This document shows positions 10,066 to 18,954 of a stretch of 64,000 nt of DNA, piece by piece. The notes beneath the pieces were generated by a model. The model was not told where the DNA came from, made no database searches, and saw nothing but the letters and a program-made list of their open reading frames with translations. The position numbers and the translations under genes are program-made. The first letter of the stretch is position 1; the number at the start of each line of letters is the position of its first letter. Location: the NCBI GenBank assembly GCA_020637595.1, contig JACKKE010000010.1, positions 1-64,000 of the forward strand, given 5' to 3'. This DNA comes from Rhodobacter sp. GTDB lineage: Bacteria > Pseudomonadota > Alphaproteobacteria > Rhodobacterales > Rhodobacteraceae.

Positions 10066-10964
10066 GGTCTCTGGACTACTTGCGAACATTGTCGGGGAAG
10101 ATCGGCCAGCGTGTATTCCCGGGGATGGCGCCGACGGGGCGCCGGTTCGGTCGGCTGGGCCGGCTGACGCGGCGGGTTCAGGTAATCCGTCACCCACCAC
10201 ATCAGACTGTCGTCGCAACCGTTGCCGCCATTCGACAGCTCGGCCACGGTCGGGGTCTGCGTCTCGCAGGCGGGCGAGCCGGCGGGACAGCGCAGACGAA
10301 CGTGAAAGTGATAATTGTGCCCGGCAATCGGCCGGATGCGCTGCAGCCAGGGGGTGTCCTCGGGCGTCGCGGTGCGGCACAGTTCGATCTTGACGGCCGC
10401 CGCGACGAACAGCCGCTCGACACGGGGATCGCTGGCGGCGGCGCGCAGCAGCTGGGCGTGCTGCGGTGTCCAGTGTCGGGTCAGCCCGCGCTGGTCCTCG
10501 GTGCGCACCGACACCGAACTGATATTCTCGCGCTCGGTCCGGCTGAGGTCCAGGCGCCCGGGCGGCAGCATCCAGATATCGGCATCCAGCCCCATCTGGT
10601 GGCTGGCATGCCCCGAGGTCATCGGCCCGCCGCGCGGCTGGCTGATATCGCCCACATAGAGACCGTTCCAGCCGATCCGCACCGCCTCGCGGCTGAGATC
10701 CTCGAGATAGGCGATCATCTCGGGGTGACCCCAGTTGCGGTTGCGGCTGAGGCGCATCGCCTGCCAGGTCGGCCCGGTTTCGGGCAGTTGCACCAACCCG
10801 TCTGCGCAGCCCCGGGCATAGCTGCCATAGGCCTGCGCAGGCTCCGAGGTGCCCCGCGTCGCCGCGCCAAAAAGCTGGTTCGCCAACTCCTGGCTGAGCG
10901 CCGGGTCGACGGTGCTCATGCAGGCCGCAAGGCCCAAGGCAGAAAAGAGCGCGCCAAGCCTCAT
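10062..10964 (-). CDS. mepA: penicillin-insensitive murein DD-endopeptidase MepA
   Basis: 300 aa LAS-type zinc peptidase that cleaves D-Ala-mDAP cross-links in peptidoglycan. The metal-binding motifs are conserved: SGHASHQMGLDAD in the centre and HNYHFHVRL toward the C-terminus. The N-terminus (MRLGALFSALGLAAC) ends in a possible lipobox LAAC, so it may be a lipoprotein rather than the soluble periplasmic enzyme known from enterobacteria. Paired cysteines in the C-terminal part (CPAGSPAC, GCDD) may form disulfides. Its start overlaps the stop of the carrier gene as ATGA. Confidence 0.92.
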   Translation of the reverse strand: MRLGALFSALGLAACMSTVDPALSQELANQLFGAATRGTSEPAQAYGSYARGCADGLVQLPETGPTWQAMRLSRNRNWGHPEMIAYLEDLSREAVRIGWNGLYVGDISQPRGGPMTSGHASHQMGLDADIWMLPPGRLDLSRTERENISSVSVRTEDQRGLTRHWTPQHAQLLRAAASDPRVERLFVAAAVKIELCRTATPEDTPWLQRIRPIAGHNYHFHVRLRCPAGSPACETQTPTVAELSNGGNGCDDSLMWWVTDYLNPPRQPAQPTEPAPRRRHPREYTLADLPRQCSQVVQRP

Positions 10965-12301
10965 GCCTTGTTGCTTCCCTGCGGGTGGACGAAGGCCAGA
11001 AGCAGCAGACCGATGATGAACAGCCCCGCCACCGGCAGGATGCCCAGCTGCTGGCTGTCGGTCAGGCTGGTCGCCACGGCGATCGTCCAGGGGGCCAGGA
11101 ACGCGGTCGCCTTGCCCGACAGCGCATAAAGGCCGAAGCCCTCGGTCATCTTGTCTTCATCGCCCTGGCGGACCATCATCGTCCGGCTGGCCGATTGCAG
11201 CGCCCCCCCGGCCGCGCCGATCAATGCGCCCAGAACGTAAAAGGTGATATCGGGCAGGCTGCTGTCGGGCGACACCGGCATGCCGAACACCGACTCGCGC
11301 GAGACAAAGGCGATGGCCAGCGCCACAAGCGCCAACACCACAACGTTGAACAGGATCACCGGTTTCGGACCGAAACGGCTGTCGGCCTTGCCACCCAGCC
11401 AGGCAAACAGCGCGCCCGAGGTCGCAGCCAGAATGCCGAACACACCGATCTGGATCACGCTCCAGCGCAGGACGCCCGCGGCATAGACCCCGCCGAACGA
11501 ATAAACCCCGTTCAGCGCATCGCGATAGAACATCGACGCGCCGAGAAAGGCGAAAAGGCTGCGGTTCTTCGGCAGGCCCGAGAGGGTTTCCTTCAGCTCG
11601 GGCCAGGCGCCGCGCACCGCCGCCGCAATGCCGATCGCGCCGGGTTTCTTCGGTTCGCGCACCCACAGAAAGAATGGCACCATGAAGACGATATACCAGA
11701 TCGCCGTCAGCGGCCCGACAGAACGGGTGCCCTCGCGCGCTGTGGCGTCAAGGCCGAACAGCGGGTCAATCCCCAGAAGCGTCTTGCCGCTGCTGCCCTC
11801 GGCCAGGAACAGCAGCATGATCACCAGCGAGACCAACCCCCCGACATAGCCCCAGGCCCAACCCGAGCCCGACACCTTGCCCAGCTCCTCACGCGGGGCG
11901 AGGTCGGGCAGCATGGCGTTGGTGAAGATCGTCGCGAACTCCATCCCGATCAGGCCGATGCAGAACAACAGCATCACGAACCACAGGTTGAAATCGTCCG
12001 GCGCGGACCACCAGATACCCCACGCCCCGATCACATAGAGCAGCGAAAAGAACCACACGAAGCCCATGCGCTTGCCGCTCTTGTCGGCAATCGCGCCCAG
12101 GAACGGCGCCAGCACGGCGATCAGCACCCCGGCGGTGCCGATTCCATAGCCCCAGATCGTCTGGGCGGCGGTGCCGTCGCCCACCACCGACACCACATAA
12201 GGGCCGAAGATAAAGGTGATCAACAAGGTGTTGTAAGGCTGGCTGGCCCAGTCGAACCACCACCAGCCCCAGATACGTTTCTGGGCCGCAGATTGCGCCA
12301 T
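10961..12301 (-). CDS. MFS transporter of the UMF1/Atg22-like family
   Basis: 446 aa, about 12 membrane helices. It begins with WGWWWFDWASQPYNTLL, the signature of the UMF1 (Atg22-like) branch of the major facilitator superfamily, followed by the MFS loop GAIADKSGKRM. The bacterial members have no firmly assigned substrate; the fungal relative exports amino acids from the vacuole. Translation may be controlled by a structured leader, since the G-rich ribosome binding site at 12310-12315 borders one arm of an inverted repeat (see 12314-12399). It is the first gene of the unit with mepA and the phytase-like esterase, so recycling of wall-derived compounds is conceivable but unproven. Confidence 0.82.
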   Translation of the reverse strand: MAQSAAQKRIWGWWWFDWASQPYNTLLITFIFGPYVVSVVGDGTAAQTIWGYGIGTAGVLIAVLAPFLGAIADKSGKRMGFVWFFSLLYVIGAWGIWWSAPDDFNLWFVMLLFCIGLIGMEFATIFTNAMLPDLAPREELGKVSGSGWAWGYVGGLVSLVIMLLFLAEGSSGKTLLGIDPLFGLDATAREGTRSVGPLTAIWYIVFMVPFFLWVREPKKPGAIGIAAAVRGAWPELKETLSGLPKNRSLFAFLGASMFYRDALNGVYSFGGVYAAGVLRWSVIQIGVFGILAATSGALFAWLGGKADSRFGPKPVILFNVVVLALVALAIAFVSRESVFGMPVSPDSSLPDITFYVLGALIGAAGGALQSASRTMMVRQGDEDKMTEGFGLYALSGKATAFLAPWTIAVATSLTDSQQLGILPVAGLFIIGLLLLAFVHPQGSNKA

Positions 12302-12313
12302 AGTCTATGCCCC

Positions 12314-12399
12314 CCACAGGCTTTGCGCCGATCAAGACGCAGTTGAGGGATTCGGGCAAGGACCGAATCCCTTTCGGTTCAGACCTGTGGCGGATTCGG
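12314..12399 (-). promoter_or_regulatory. structured leader with alternative hairpins between tex and the MFS gene
   Basis: Read on the minus strand, CCACAGG (12390-12384) is complementary to CCTGTGG (12320-12314), which abuts the G-run used as ribosome binding site for the gene starting at 12301. Nested inside is a perfect 9-bp stem (12347-12355 with 12363-12371, 7-nt loop). A further copy of the GGATTCGG arm at 12392-12399 could compete for the same partner. The minus-strand side lacks a U-run, so it is not a classical terminator for tex. It may be an attenuator or an RNA that hides the ribosome binding site. Confidence 0.4.
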
Positions 12400-12408
12400 C
12401 ACCCTGAC

Positions 12409-14754
12409 TCAGCGTTTCTTCATCGCCTCCAGCAGCGCCGCACCGAACCCGCCGGGTTCCGAGCCCCCGCCTTTGGGCCCCGCCTGCCCGCCCCGCGGCC
12501 CGCCACCCTTCGGGCCACCACCCTTGGGCCCCGGTCCGCGCGAATCGGGGCGCGCGTCGCGGCCCGGGTTGCCGGCCGGACGCTCGGCATCCTTGCGCAT
12601 GGTCAGGCCGATGCGCTTGCGCGCCACGTCCACCTCGACCACCCGCACCTTGACCACATCACCCGCCTTGACCACCTCATGGGGATCCTTGACGAAGCGG
12701 TCGGCCAGCTGGCTGACATGCACCAGTCCGTCCTGATGCACGCCGATGTCGACGAAGGCGCCAAACGCCGCGACATTGGTCACCGTGCCTTCCAGCAGCA
12801 TCCCCGGCCGCAGGTCGCGGATCTCGTGGATGCCCTCGGCAAAGCTCGCCGTCTTGAATTCGGGACGCGGGTCGCGACCGGGCTTCTCCAGTTCCGCCAG
12901 AATGTCGCGCACCGTCGGCAGGCCGAAATGCGCGTCGGTGAATTCCGCGGCCTCGAGCCGGCGCAGCGGCGCGGGATCCTTCATCAAGGTCGCCACATCG
13001 CGCCCGGTGGCCGAAACGATCCGCCGCGCCAGGTCATAGGCCTCGGGGTGCACTGCCGACGCGTCGAGCGGCTCTTTCCCGCCCTGAATGCGCAGGAACC
13101 CGGCCGCCTGTTCAAAGGCCTTGGGCCCCAGCCGCGCGACCTTCAGCAATTCCTTGCGGCTGCCGAACGGCCCGTTCGCATCGCGATGCGCGACCACCGC
13201 CTCGGCCAGCCCCGGCCCCAGACCGGACACCCGCGCCAACAAGGGCGCCGAGGCCGTGTTCAGCTCGACCCCCACCGCGTTCACCGCATCCTCGACCACG
13301 CCATCCAGCGCCCGGCCCAGCGCGGTCTGGTTGACGTCATGCTGATACTGGCCGACGCCGATCGCCTTGGGTTCGATCTTGACCAGTTCGGCCAGAGGGT
13401 CCTGCAGACGCCGGGCAATCGACACAGCGCCGCGCAGCGACACATCGAGGTCCGGGAATTCCCGCGCCGCCAGTTCAGACGCAGAATAGACCGAAGCCCC
13501 CGCCTCGCTCACCACGACCTTCAAGGGCTTCGGTGCGGGCAGTTTCGACAGCAGCTCGCCCGCCAGCGCATCAGTTTCGCGGCTGGCGGTGCCGTTGCCG
13601 ATGGCGATCAGCCCGACGCCATGCTTGCGCACCAAGGCCCCCAGCACCGCCAGCGTGCCCTGCACATCCATGCGTGGCTGGAACGGATAGACGGTGGCCG
13701 TATCCACCACCTTGCCGGTCGCATCGACCACCGCCACCTTGACCCCGGTGCGGATCCCGGGATCGAGCCCCAGCACCGCCTTGGCCCCCGCAGGCGCCGC
13801 CAGCAACAGGTCCTTGAGGTTGCGGGCAAAGACCCGGATCGCCTCGGCCTCGGCCTTTTCGCGCAGGTCGGTCATCAGGTCGATGGTCAGGCTCAGCTTC
13901 AACTTGATCCGCCAGACCCAGCCGGCAACCGTGCCCAGCCAGGCATCCCCCTTGCCGGCGCGTCCGACCTGCAGCGCATCGCGCACCATGCCTTCGGCGA
14001 CTGAGGTGCCCGGCGCCGCCTCGGGCTCGACCGCCAGATCCAACGCCAGAAACCCCTCGTTGCGCCCGCGCATCATCGCCAGCGCCCGGTGGCTGGGCAC
14101 CCCCGACCACAGCTCGGAGTGGGCAAAGTAATCCGCGAATTTCGCGCCCTCCCCCTCCTTGCCCGCCATCACCTCGGAGGTCAGCCGCGCCACCGCCTGC
14201 ATATGCGCCCTGAGCCGCGCCTTCAGCGCCGCGTCCTCGCTCAGCCGCTCGGCGATGATCTCGCGCGCGCCCTCCAGAGCCGCCTTCACATCCGCCACCG
14301 CCTCGGTGACATAGCCCGCCGCCAGCCCCTCAGGGTCGGCCGCCCGGTCGGCCAGGATCGCATCCGCCAGCGGCTCCAGCCCGTTCTCGCGGGCGATCAT
14401 CGCCTTGGTGCGGCGCTTGGGCTTGTAGGGCAGATAGAGGTCTTCCAGCGCCGCCTTGGTCTCGGCCCCGGCAATCGCCTTGGCCAGATCATCGGTCATC
14501 TTGCCCTGCTGGGTGATCGATTCGAAAATCGTCGCTCGCCGCGCCTCCATCTCGCGCAGATAGCCGAGCCGCTCGGACAGCGTGCGCAGCTGCGTGTCAT
14601 CGAGCCCCCCGGTCACCTCCTTGCGATAGCGCGCGACAAAGGGCACCGTCGCGCCCTCGTCCAAAAGGCCGATCGCGGCCGAAACCTGCTCGGGGCGCGC
14701 ACCGATCTCGGCGGCGATCTGACGGGGAATGCGAAGGTCGACGGGCAGGGTCAC
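12409..14754 (-). CDS. tex: RNA-binding transcription accessory protein Tex
   Basis: 781 aa, the normal length for Tex. The order is an N-terminal helical Tex domain ([18 protein letters not shown] is diagnostic), a YqgF-like RNase H fold ([18 protein letters not shown]), helix-hairpin-helix repeats ([17 protein letters not shown]) and a C-terminal S1 domain ([20 protein letters not shown]). A Gly/Pro/Lys-rich low-complexity tail with repeated KGGGP units (about 735-770) follows the S1 domain, as in many alphaproteobacterial homologues. Tex binds nucleic acid and acts on stalled transcription; it is usually a single housekeeping gene, as here. Confidence 0.95.
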   Translation of the reverse strand: MTLPVDLRIPRQIAAEIGARPEQVSAAIGLLDEGATVPFVARYRKEVTGGLDDTQLRTLSERLGYLREMEARRATIFESITQQGKMTDDLAKAIAGAETKAALEDLYLPYKPKRRTKAMIARENGLEPLADAILADRAADPEGLAAGYVTEAVADVKAALEGAREIIAERLSEDAALKARLRAHMQAVARLTSEVMAGKEGEGAKFADYFAHSELWSGVPSHRALAMMRGRNEGFLALDLAVEPEAAPGTSVAEGMVRDALQVGRAGKGDAWLGTVAGWVWRIKLKLSLTIDLMTDLREKAEAEAIRVFARNLKDLLLAAPAGAKAVLGLDPGIRTGVKVAVVDATGKVVDTATVYPFQPRMDVQGTLAVLGALVRKHGVGLIAIGNGTASRETDALAGELLSKLPAPKPLKVVVSEAGASVYSASELAAREFPDLDVSLRGAVSIARRLQDPLAELVKIEPKAIGVGQYQHDVNQTALGRALDGVVEDAVNAVGVELNTASAPLLARVSGLGPGLAEAVVAHRDANGPFGSRKELLKVARLGPKAFEQAAGFLRIQGGKEPLDASAVHPEAYDLARRIVSATGRDVATLMKDPAPLRRLEAAEFTDAHFGLPTVRDILAELEKPGRDPRPEFKTASFAEGIHEIRDLRPGMLLEGTVTNVAAFGAFVDIGVHQDGLVHVSQLADRFVKDPHEVVKAGDVVKVRVVEVDVARKRIGLTMRKDAERPAGNPGRDARPDSRGPGPKGGGPKGGGPRGGQAGPKGGGSEPGGFGAALLEAMKKR

Positions 14755-14820
14755 GGAACGGGCCTCGGATCTGGAAACGGGCCGCGACCCTACCCCCGGC
14801 GACCCGCGCCGCCAAGCCCC

Positions 14821-15726
14821 TCACTTGCCCGCCGGGCCCACCGTCAGGGCCGCGCTGCCCACCGGATGATACGCCCCGGCACGGGTCACGACATAGCGCA
14901 ATTCCCAGTCGCCGGGCTCCTGCGGCGCGGCGATGCTGACCGGGCCGGTGGCCGGGATCGTCACATAGCCACCGGAATAATCCTGGGCGCCCGCACCGGC
15001 CCGCGCGATATAGAGGTAATCCCCCGCCGCCCGCGGCGCATCCGGCCCCAGGGCGACGCTGATCTGCGCCCCCGCCTGCGCCTGCATCGCCGCCAGCGTC
15101 ACCACGGGCAGGGTGCCCGGCGTCACCGTCAGCGGCAGACTGGCACGCACGGTGCCCGCACCGGTGACATAGCGCAGCTCATAGGCCCCGCCCTCCAGCG
15201 GCAACGGGATCGAGGCAGGACTGCCACCGCTGGTATAGGCATAGGCACCCGGAACCCAGGAACTGCCCGCGGAGCCGACCGGCGCCAGCCCCACCCAGTC
15301 CCCGTCACCATTCGGGCCGGTCCAGTCGACCCGCAGCGCCTCGCCGCCGATCAACCCGCCGAGCGGCGACAGCGACACGCTGCCATCCGCCGAGGCCGCG
15401 GCCAGTGGCGCGAGGGTGACCGGCAGCGCCGCCAGGATCGCACTGCCGCCCGTGACATAGCGCAGCTCATAGGCGCCCGCCGCCGTCGGCAAGGCGAGGA
15501 TCGCAGGATTGCCGGCATTGGCATAGGCATAGGCGCCCGGAACCCAGGCGCTGCCCTCAGACCCGGCCGGCGCCAGCCCGATCCAGTCGCCGGCCCCGTT
15601 GGGACCGCTCCATCCAACCTGCACCTGCGCGCCGGCGGTCAGATCACCGGACACCGTCAGGCTGGCGCTCTGCGCCAGGACCGCAGACCCGAAAAGAAAG
15701 AACAGAACAGCAAGAACGGCGCGCAT
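14821..15726 (-). CDS. secreted protein of three beta-sandwich-like repeats
   Basis: 301 aa. A signal peptide (MRAVLAVLFFLFGSAVLAQS) is followed by three tandem units of about 85-95 residues. Units 1 and 2 are close copies sharing GPNG.GDW.GLAP.GS...WVPGAYAY and GAYELRYVTG; unit 3 is diverged but keeps GDYLYIARAG and WELRYV. The pattern suggests extracellular Ig-like or carbohydrate/adhesion modules, and I recall similar repeats at the ends of some VWA-domain proteins of this group. There are no catalytic residues that I recognise. The ATG at 15726 is used because it opens into the signal peptide; an upstream extension to 15858 looks non-coding. It is divergent from the DUF1643 gene over 170 bp. 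Confidence 0.6.
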   Translation of the reverse strand: MRAVLAVLFFLFGSAVLAQSASLTVSGDLTAGAQVQVGWSGPNGAGDWIGLAPAGSEGSAWVPGAYAYANAGNPAILALPTAAGAYELRYVTGGSAILAALPVTLAPLAAASADGSVSLSPLGGLIGGEALRVDWTGPNGDGDWVGLAPVGSAGSSWVPGAYAYTSGGSPASIPLPLEGGAYELRYVTGAGTVRASLPLTVTPGTLPVVTLAAMQAQAGAQISVALGPDAPRAAGDYLYIARAGAGAQDYSGGYVTIPATGPVSIAAPQEPGDWELRYVVTRAGAYHPVGSAALTVGPAGK

Positions 15727-15896
15727 GGCGGATACCCCTGACGAAAGGACGACTGCGTGAAAATCCCTCCCAGCCTGCGCCCCACACGCAGATCCGTCCA
15801 GCAAAACATGCCGCGCGCGCGCCCTTTCATCTTGCCCTAAATACGCAAACACCCTCACCGCTGGCCCCGCCGCCGGGATGGCGCTAGACAGACCCC

Positions 15897-16403
15897 ATGA
15901 TCACCCGCACCCATACCAAGGGCGACGCGCCCTCGACCGCGCTCTATTCCCCCTGCGAGCGGTATCGCTACGCGCTGACCCGCACCTGGGATCCCGCCGG
16001 GCGCAAGGTGCTGTTCGTGATGCTCAACCCCTCGACCGCGACCGAGGTGCAGAATGACCCGACCGTGGAACGCTGTGAGCGCCGCGCGCGGGCGCTGGGC
16101 TATGGCGCGTTCCGGGTCTGCAACATCTTCGCCTGGCGCGCCACCGACCCGAAGGTGATGCGCGCCCAGGATGACCCGGTCGGCCCCGGGAACGACGCTG
16201 CCATCGCCGAAGGCGCGGATTGGGCCGACACCGTGGTCTGTGCCTGGGGCACGCATGGCGCGCATCTGGCGCGCGGCCCGGCGGTCGAGGCCTTGCTGCG
16301 CGCGACCGGCAAGCCGCTGTGGCACCTCGGGCTCAGCAAGGCCGGACACCCGAAACACCCGCTCTACATCGGCTATGACCGCCAGCCCGAACCCTGGGCC
16401 TGA
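15897..16403 (+). CDS. DUF1643 domain protein
   Basis: 168 aa, essentially the whole DUF1643 family length. Typical features are the YSPCERYRYALTRTWD opening, VLFVMLNPSTAT, the run DPTVERCERRARALGYG and CNIFAWRATDP. The biochemical function of the family is unknown; it looks like a small soluble enzyme or nucleic-acid-associated protein. Its 3' end overlaps the 3' end of the convergent MarR gene by 31 bp, so each transcript carries antisense to the other's terminus. Confidence 0.75.
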   Translation: MITRTHTKGDAPSTALYSPCERYRYALTRTWDPAGRKVLFVMLNPSTATEVQNDPTVERCERRARALGYGAFRVCNIFAWRATDPKVMRAQDDPVGPGNDAAIAEGADWADTVVCAWGTHGAHLARGPAVEALLRATGKPLWHLGLSKAGHPKHPLYIGYDRQPEPWA

Positions 16404-16822
16404 TCGCCGCCGACCGCCTTGTCCGCCAGCGTCAGAAAGGCCGCACGCTCGGTCGCGTCGAGACGGTCCAGGATGTCGTCCTGCAGGCTGCGCACCAGCG
16501 GCACGACCTCGGCCATCAGCCGCGCGCCGGCGTCGGTCAGCGCCAGTTCCCGGGCGCGGCGGTCGCGCGTGCTGACCCGGCGCTGCACCCAGCCCTTCTG
16601 CACGAGCCGGTCGATCACCCCGCCGATCGTCGCCCGGTCATAGGCGATTGCCGCCGCAACCCCGGCCTGATCGACCCCGGGCTGGGCGCGGATCGCGTCC
16701 ATCGCCGCGAATTGCACCGGCGTCAGGTCATAGCCGGCATCCTGCGTGCGGCGCATGAAGACCTGGGTCGAGATCTGGTGCAGGCGGCGAATCAGATGTC
16801 CCGCCATTGTCAGCGAATCCAT
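16373..16822 (-). CDS. MarR-family regulator, probable repressor of the adjacent mobA
   Basis: 149 aa winged-helix regulator. The DNA-binding core (about 45-100) contains a recognition-helix region DRATIGGVIDRLVQKGWV and a wing STRDRRARELALT, both standard for MarR. It is divergently transcribed from a mobA-like 3-hydroxybenzoate 4-monooxygenase, the arrangement known for MobR/mobA in Comamonas, where the MarR protein represses mobA and 3-hydroxybenzoate relieves it. I therefore infer the same control here. An imperfect inverted repeat in the shared intergenic region (16899-16937) is the obvious operator candidate. The start at 16822 gives a normal N-terminal dimerisation helix. Confidence 0.85.
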   Translation of the reverse strand: MDSLTMAGHLIRRLHQISTQVFMRRTQDAGYDLTPVQFAAMDAIRAQPGVDQAGVAAAIAYDRATIGGVIDRLVQKGWVQRRVSTRDRRARELALTDAGARLMAEVVPLVRSLQDDILDRLDATERAAFLTLADKAVGGDQAQGSGWRS

Positions 16823-16898
16823 CCCGCACCTCCTTTCCAGAACGGCCCACGTCGGCCGGAAAACGCTGGTTTACAATAACTTCCGAAAATCAATTTGT

Positions 16899-16937
16899 AT
16901 ACTTATCTTTTTTGTTGACGAAAAACGATAAGTGTAG
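16899..16937. promoter_or_regulatory. inverted repeat operator candidate between the marR-type gene and mobA
   Basis: Two 16-nt arms (16899-16914 and 16922-16937) match at 14 of 16 positions as an inverted repeat with a 7-nt centre; the core half-sites are ACTTATC and GATAAGT. The stretch is strikingly AT-rich in a GC-rich genome. A TTGACG hexamer (16916-16921) sits in the centre, with TACTAA (16940-16945) 18 bp downstream as a possible plus-strand promoter for mobA, so a bound repressor would cover the -35 element. Confidence 0.6.
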
Positions 16938-16994
16938 TTACTAATTCCCTATCGGAACATGGGCCCCTCGCGGACCCGGGATGGAGGATCGACG

Positions 16995-18899
16995 ATGCAA
17001 TATTATGGGGACGGCTTTCGCGGGGGCGACCCGGACGTCAAGAATGCAGCGCCCAACCGCCGGGACCGCAGCGAACACGCGCCCCTGCCGGACACGGTGG
17101 ACGTGCTGATCGTCGGCACCGGCCCCGCCGGCCTGTGTCTGGCGGCGCAGCTGGCGCAATTCCCGGAAATCGACACGATGATCGTCGAGGCCAGCCCCTG
17201 CAACATCGTCAAGGGCAAGGCCGACGGCATCAACACCCGCACGATGGAAATGTTCCAGGCCTTCGGCTTTGCCGACAAGGTCAAGCGGGAAAGCTATTGG
17301 GTCAACCAGACCAATTTCTGGCGCCCCGACCCCGCCAACCCCAAGCACATCAAGCGCATCGGCCGGGTGCAGGATGTGGCCGACGACAGCTCGGAAATGC
17401 CGCATATCCTGATCAACCAGGCCCGCCTGCACCAGCTCTTCATCGACGTGATGAAGAACGCGCCGGCCCGGCTCGAGGTCGACTATAACCTCGCGTTCAA
17501 GGAACTGACCATCGACCCGACGACCGAGGACCACCCGGTCACCGTGACGCTGGAAGACACCGGCGTGAACTGGGGCCAGACCAAGACCATCCGCGCGAAT
17601 TATGTCGTCGGTTGCGACGGCGCGCGGTCCAAGGTGCGCAAGTCGATCGGCGGCGAGTTGCACGGCGATGCCGCGCACCAGGCCTGGGGGGTGATGGACA
17701 TCCTCGCCAACACCGACTTCCCCGACGTGCGCCAGAAATGCCTGATCACCTCGGCCACCGAGGGCAACGTGCTGATCCTGCCGCGCGAGGGCGGATACCT
17801 GTTCCGCATGTATGTCGAACTCGACAAGCTGAACCCCGACGAGCGCGTCGCCAACCGCAACCTGACCCAGCATGACATGATCGCCGCCGCGCAGCGGATC
17901 ATGGCGCCCTATACGCTGGACGTGAAGGACGTCGTCTGGTGGTCGATCTATGAAATCGGGCACCGCCTGACCGACCGTTTCGACGACGTGGCCGACGACC
18001 AGCGCGCGACGCGCAACCCGCGCGTCTTCACCGCCGGCGACGCCTGCCACACCCATTCGCCCAAGGCCGGACAGGGCATGAACGTGTCCATGCAGGACAC
18101 CTTCAACCTGGGCTGGAAACTGGCGCATGTGTTCCAGGGCCGCGCCGACGCCAGCCTGTTGCACAGCTATTCCGGCGAACGCTGGCTGGAGGCCAAGCGG
18201 CTGGTCGACACCGACCACGAATGGGCACGGATCATGTCGGCCCCTCCGGGCCAGTCGGACCTGGACAGCGGTGACGAGCCGCGCTTCGTCACGGCCTTCA
18301 AGGCGAACCTCGAATTCACGGGCGGTCTGGCGGTAAAATACGATCAGTCCGCGCTGATCGGCGCGCCGACCCACCAGGCACTGGCCACCGGCGAGGAGAT
18401 CGGCCGCCGCTTCCACTCGGCCCCGGTGGTGCGGGTCGCGGATGCCAAGCAGATGCAACTGGGCCATGCGGCCGAGGCCGACGGCCGCTGGCGGATCTAT
18501 GCCTTTGCCGGCAAGGATCCCTCGGCCATCGACCGGCTGGCGGACTGGCTGGCCAGTGATCCCAAATCGCCCGTCGTGCGCTGCACCGGCAAGGACGAGG
18601 ATATCGACGCGGTGATCGACGTCCGCGCGGTCTTCCCGCAGACCTTCGACCAGATCGACTATACCGCCATGCCCGCGCTCCTGAAGCCGACCAAGGGCAA
18701 GCTGGGCCTGCAGGACCACGAAAAGGCGTTCTGTCTGGACCACAAGGGCGTTGGCGACATCTATGCGATGCGCGGCATCGACCGGGAACAGGGCTGCATG
18801 ATCGTCGTGCGTCCCGACCAGTATACCGCCAACATCCTGCCGCTGGACGGCTATCAGGAGCTGGCCGATTTCTTTGCCGGCTTCCTGCTGGACGCCTGA
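16995..18899 (+). CDS. mobA: 3-hydroxybenzoate 4-monooxygenase (FAD-dependent)
   Basis: 634 aa flavoprotein hydroxylase predicted to convert 3-hydroxybenzoate to protocatechuate with NADPH and O2. The FAD-binding GxGxxG is in VLIVGTGPAGLCLAAQL, the second motif is YVVGCDGARSKVRK, and FTAGDACHTHSPKAGQGMN is the GD motif. A C-terminal thioredoxin-like phenol-hydroxylase domain follows (about 440-634). The whole chain, including the MQYYGDGFR start, follows the MobA pattern that I remember from Comamonas better than phenol 2-monooxygenase. The start is the ATG at 16995, preceded 7 nt upstream by GGAGG; a longer frame from 16959 has no such site. A strong terminator follows at 18919. Confidence 0.85.
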   Translation: MQYYGDGFRGGDPDVKNAAPNRRDRSEHAPLPDTVDVLIVGTGPAGLCLAAQLAQFPEIDTMIVEASPCNIVKGKADGINTRTMEMFQAFGFADKVKRESYWVNQTNFWRPDPANPKHIKRIGRVQDVADDSSEMPHILINQARLHQLFIDVMKNAPARLEVDYNLAFKELTIDPTTEDHPVTVTLEDTGVNWGQTKTIRANYVVGCDGARSKVRKSIGGELHGDAAHQAWGVMDILANTDFPDVRQKCLITSATEGNVLILPREGGYLFRMYVELDKLNPDERVANRNLTQHDMIAAAQRIMAPYTLDVKDVVWWSIYEIGHRLTDRFDDVADDQRATRNPRVFTAGDACHTHSPKAGQGMNVSMQDTFNLGWKLAHVFQGRADASLLHSYSGERWLEAKRLVDTDHEWARIMSAPPGQSDLDSGDEPRFVTAFKANLEFTGGLAVKYDQSALIGAPTHQALATGEEIGRRFHSAPVVRVADAKQMQLGHAAEADGRWRIYAFAGKDPSAIDRLADWLASDPKSPVVRCTGKDEDIDAVIDVRAVFPQTFDQIDYTAMPALLKPTKGKLGLQDHEKAFCLDHKGVGDIYAMRGIDREQGCMIVVRPDQYTANILPLDGYQELADFFAGFLLDA

Positions 18900-18918
18900 T
18901 CCGGCCGCAGGACATCAG

Positions 18919-18954
18919 ACCCGGCGGCGGCGCCCCCGCCGCCGGGTTTCGTTT
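18919..18954 (+). terminator. rho-independent terminator after mobA
   Basis: An 11-bp perfect GC stem (18920-18930 with 18936-18946, extendable by an A-T pair) has a 5-nt loop and is followed by TTTCGTTT. The T-run lies on the mobA side, so it ends the mobA transcript; the opposite side lacks a T-run for cobO. Confidence 0.8.

Noticed and set aside
16995..18899. Phenol 2-monooxygenase assignment
   Set aside because: The fold is shared, but the chain follows the 3-hydroxybenzoate 4-monooxygenase pattern more closely and has a divergent MarR partner like MobR.
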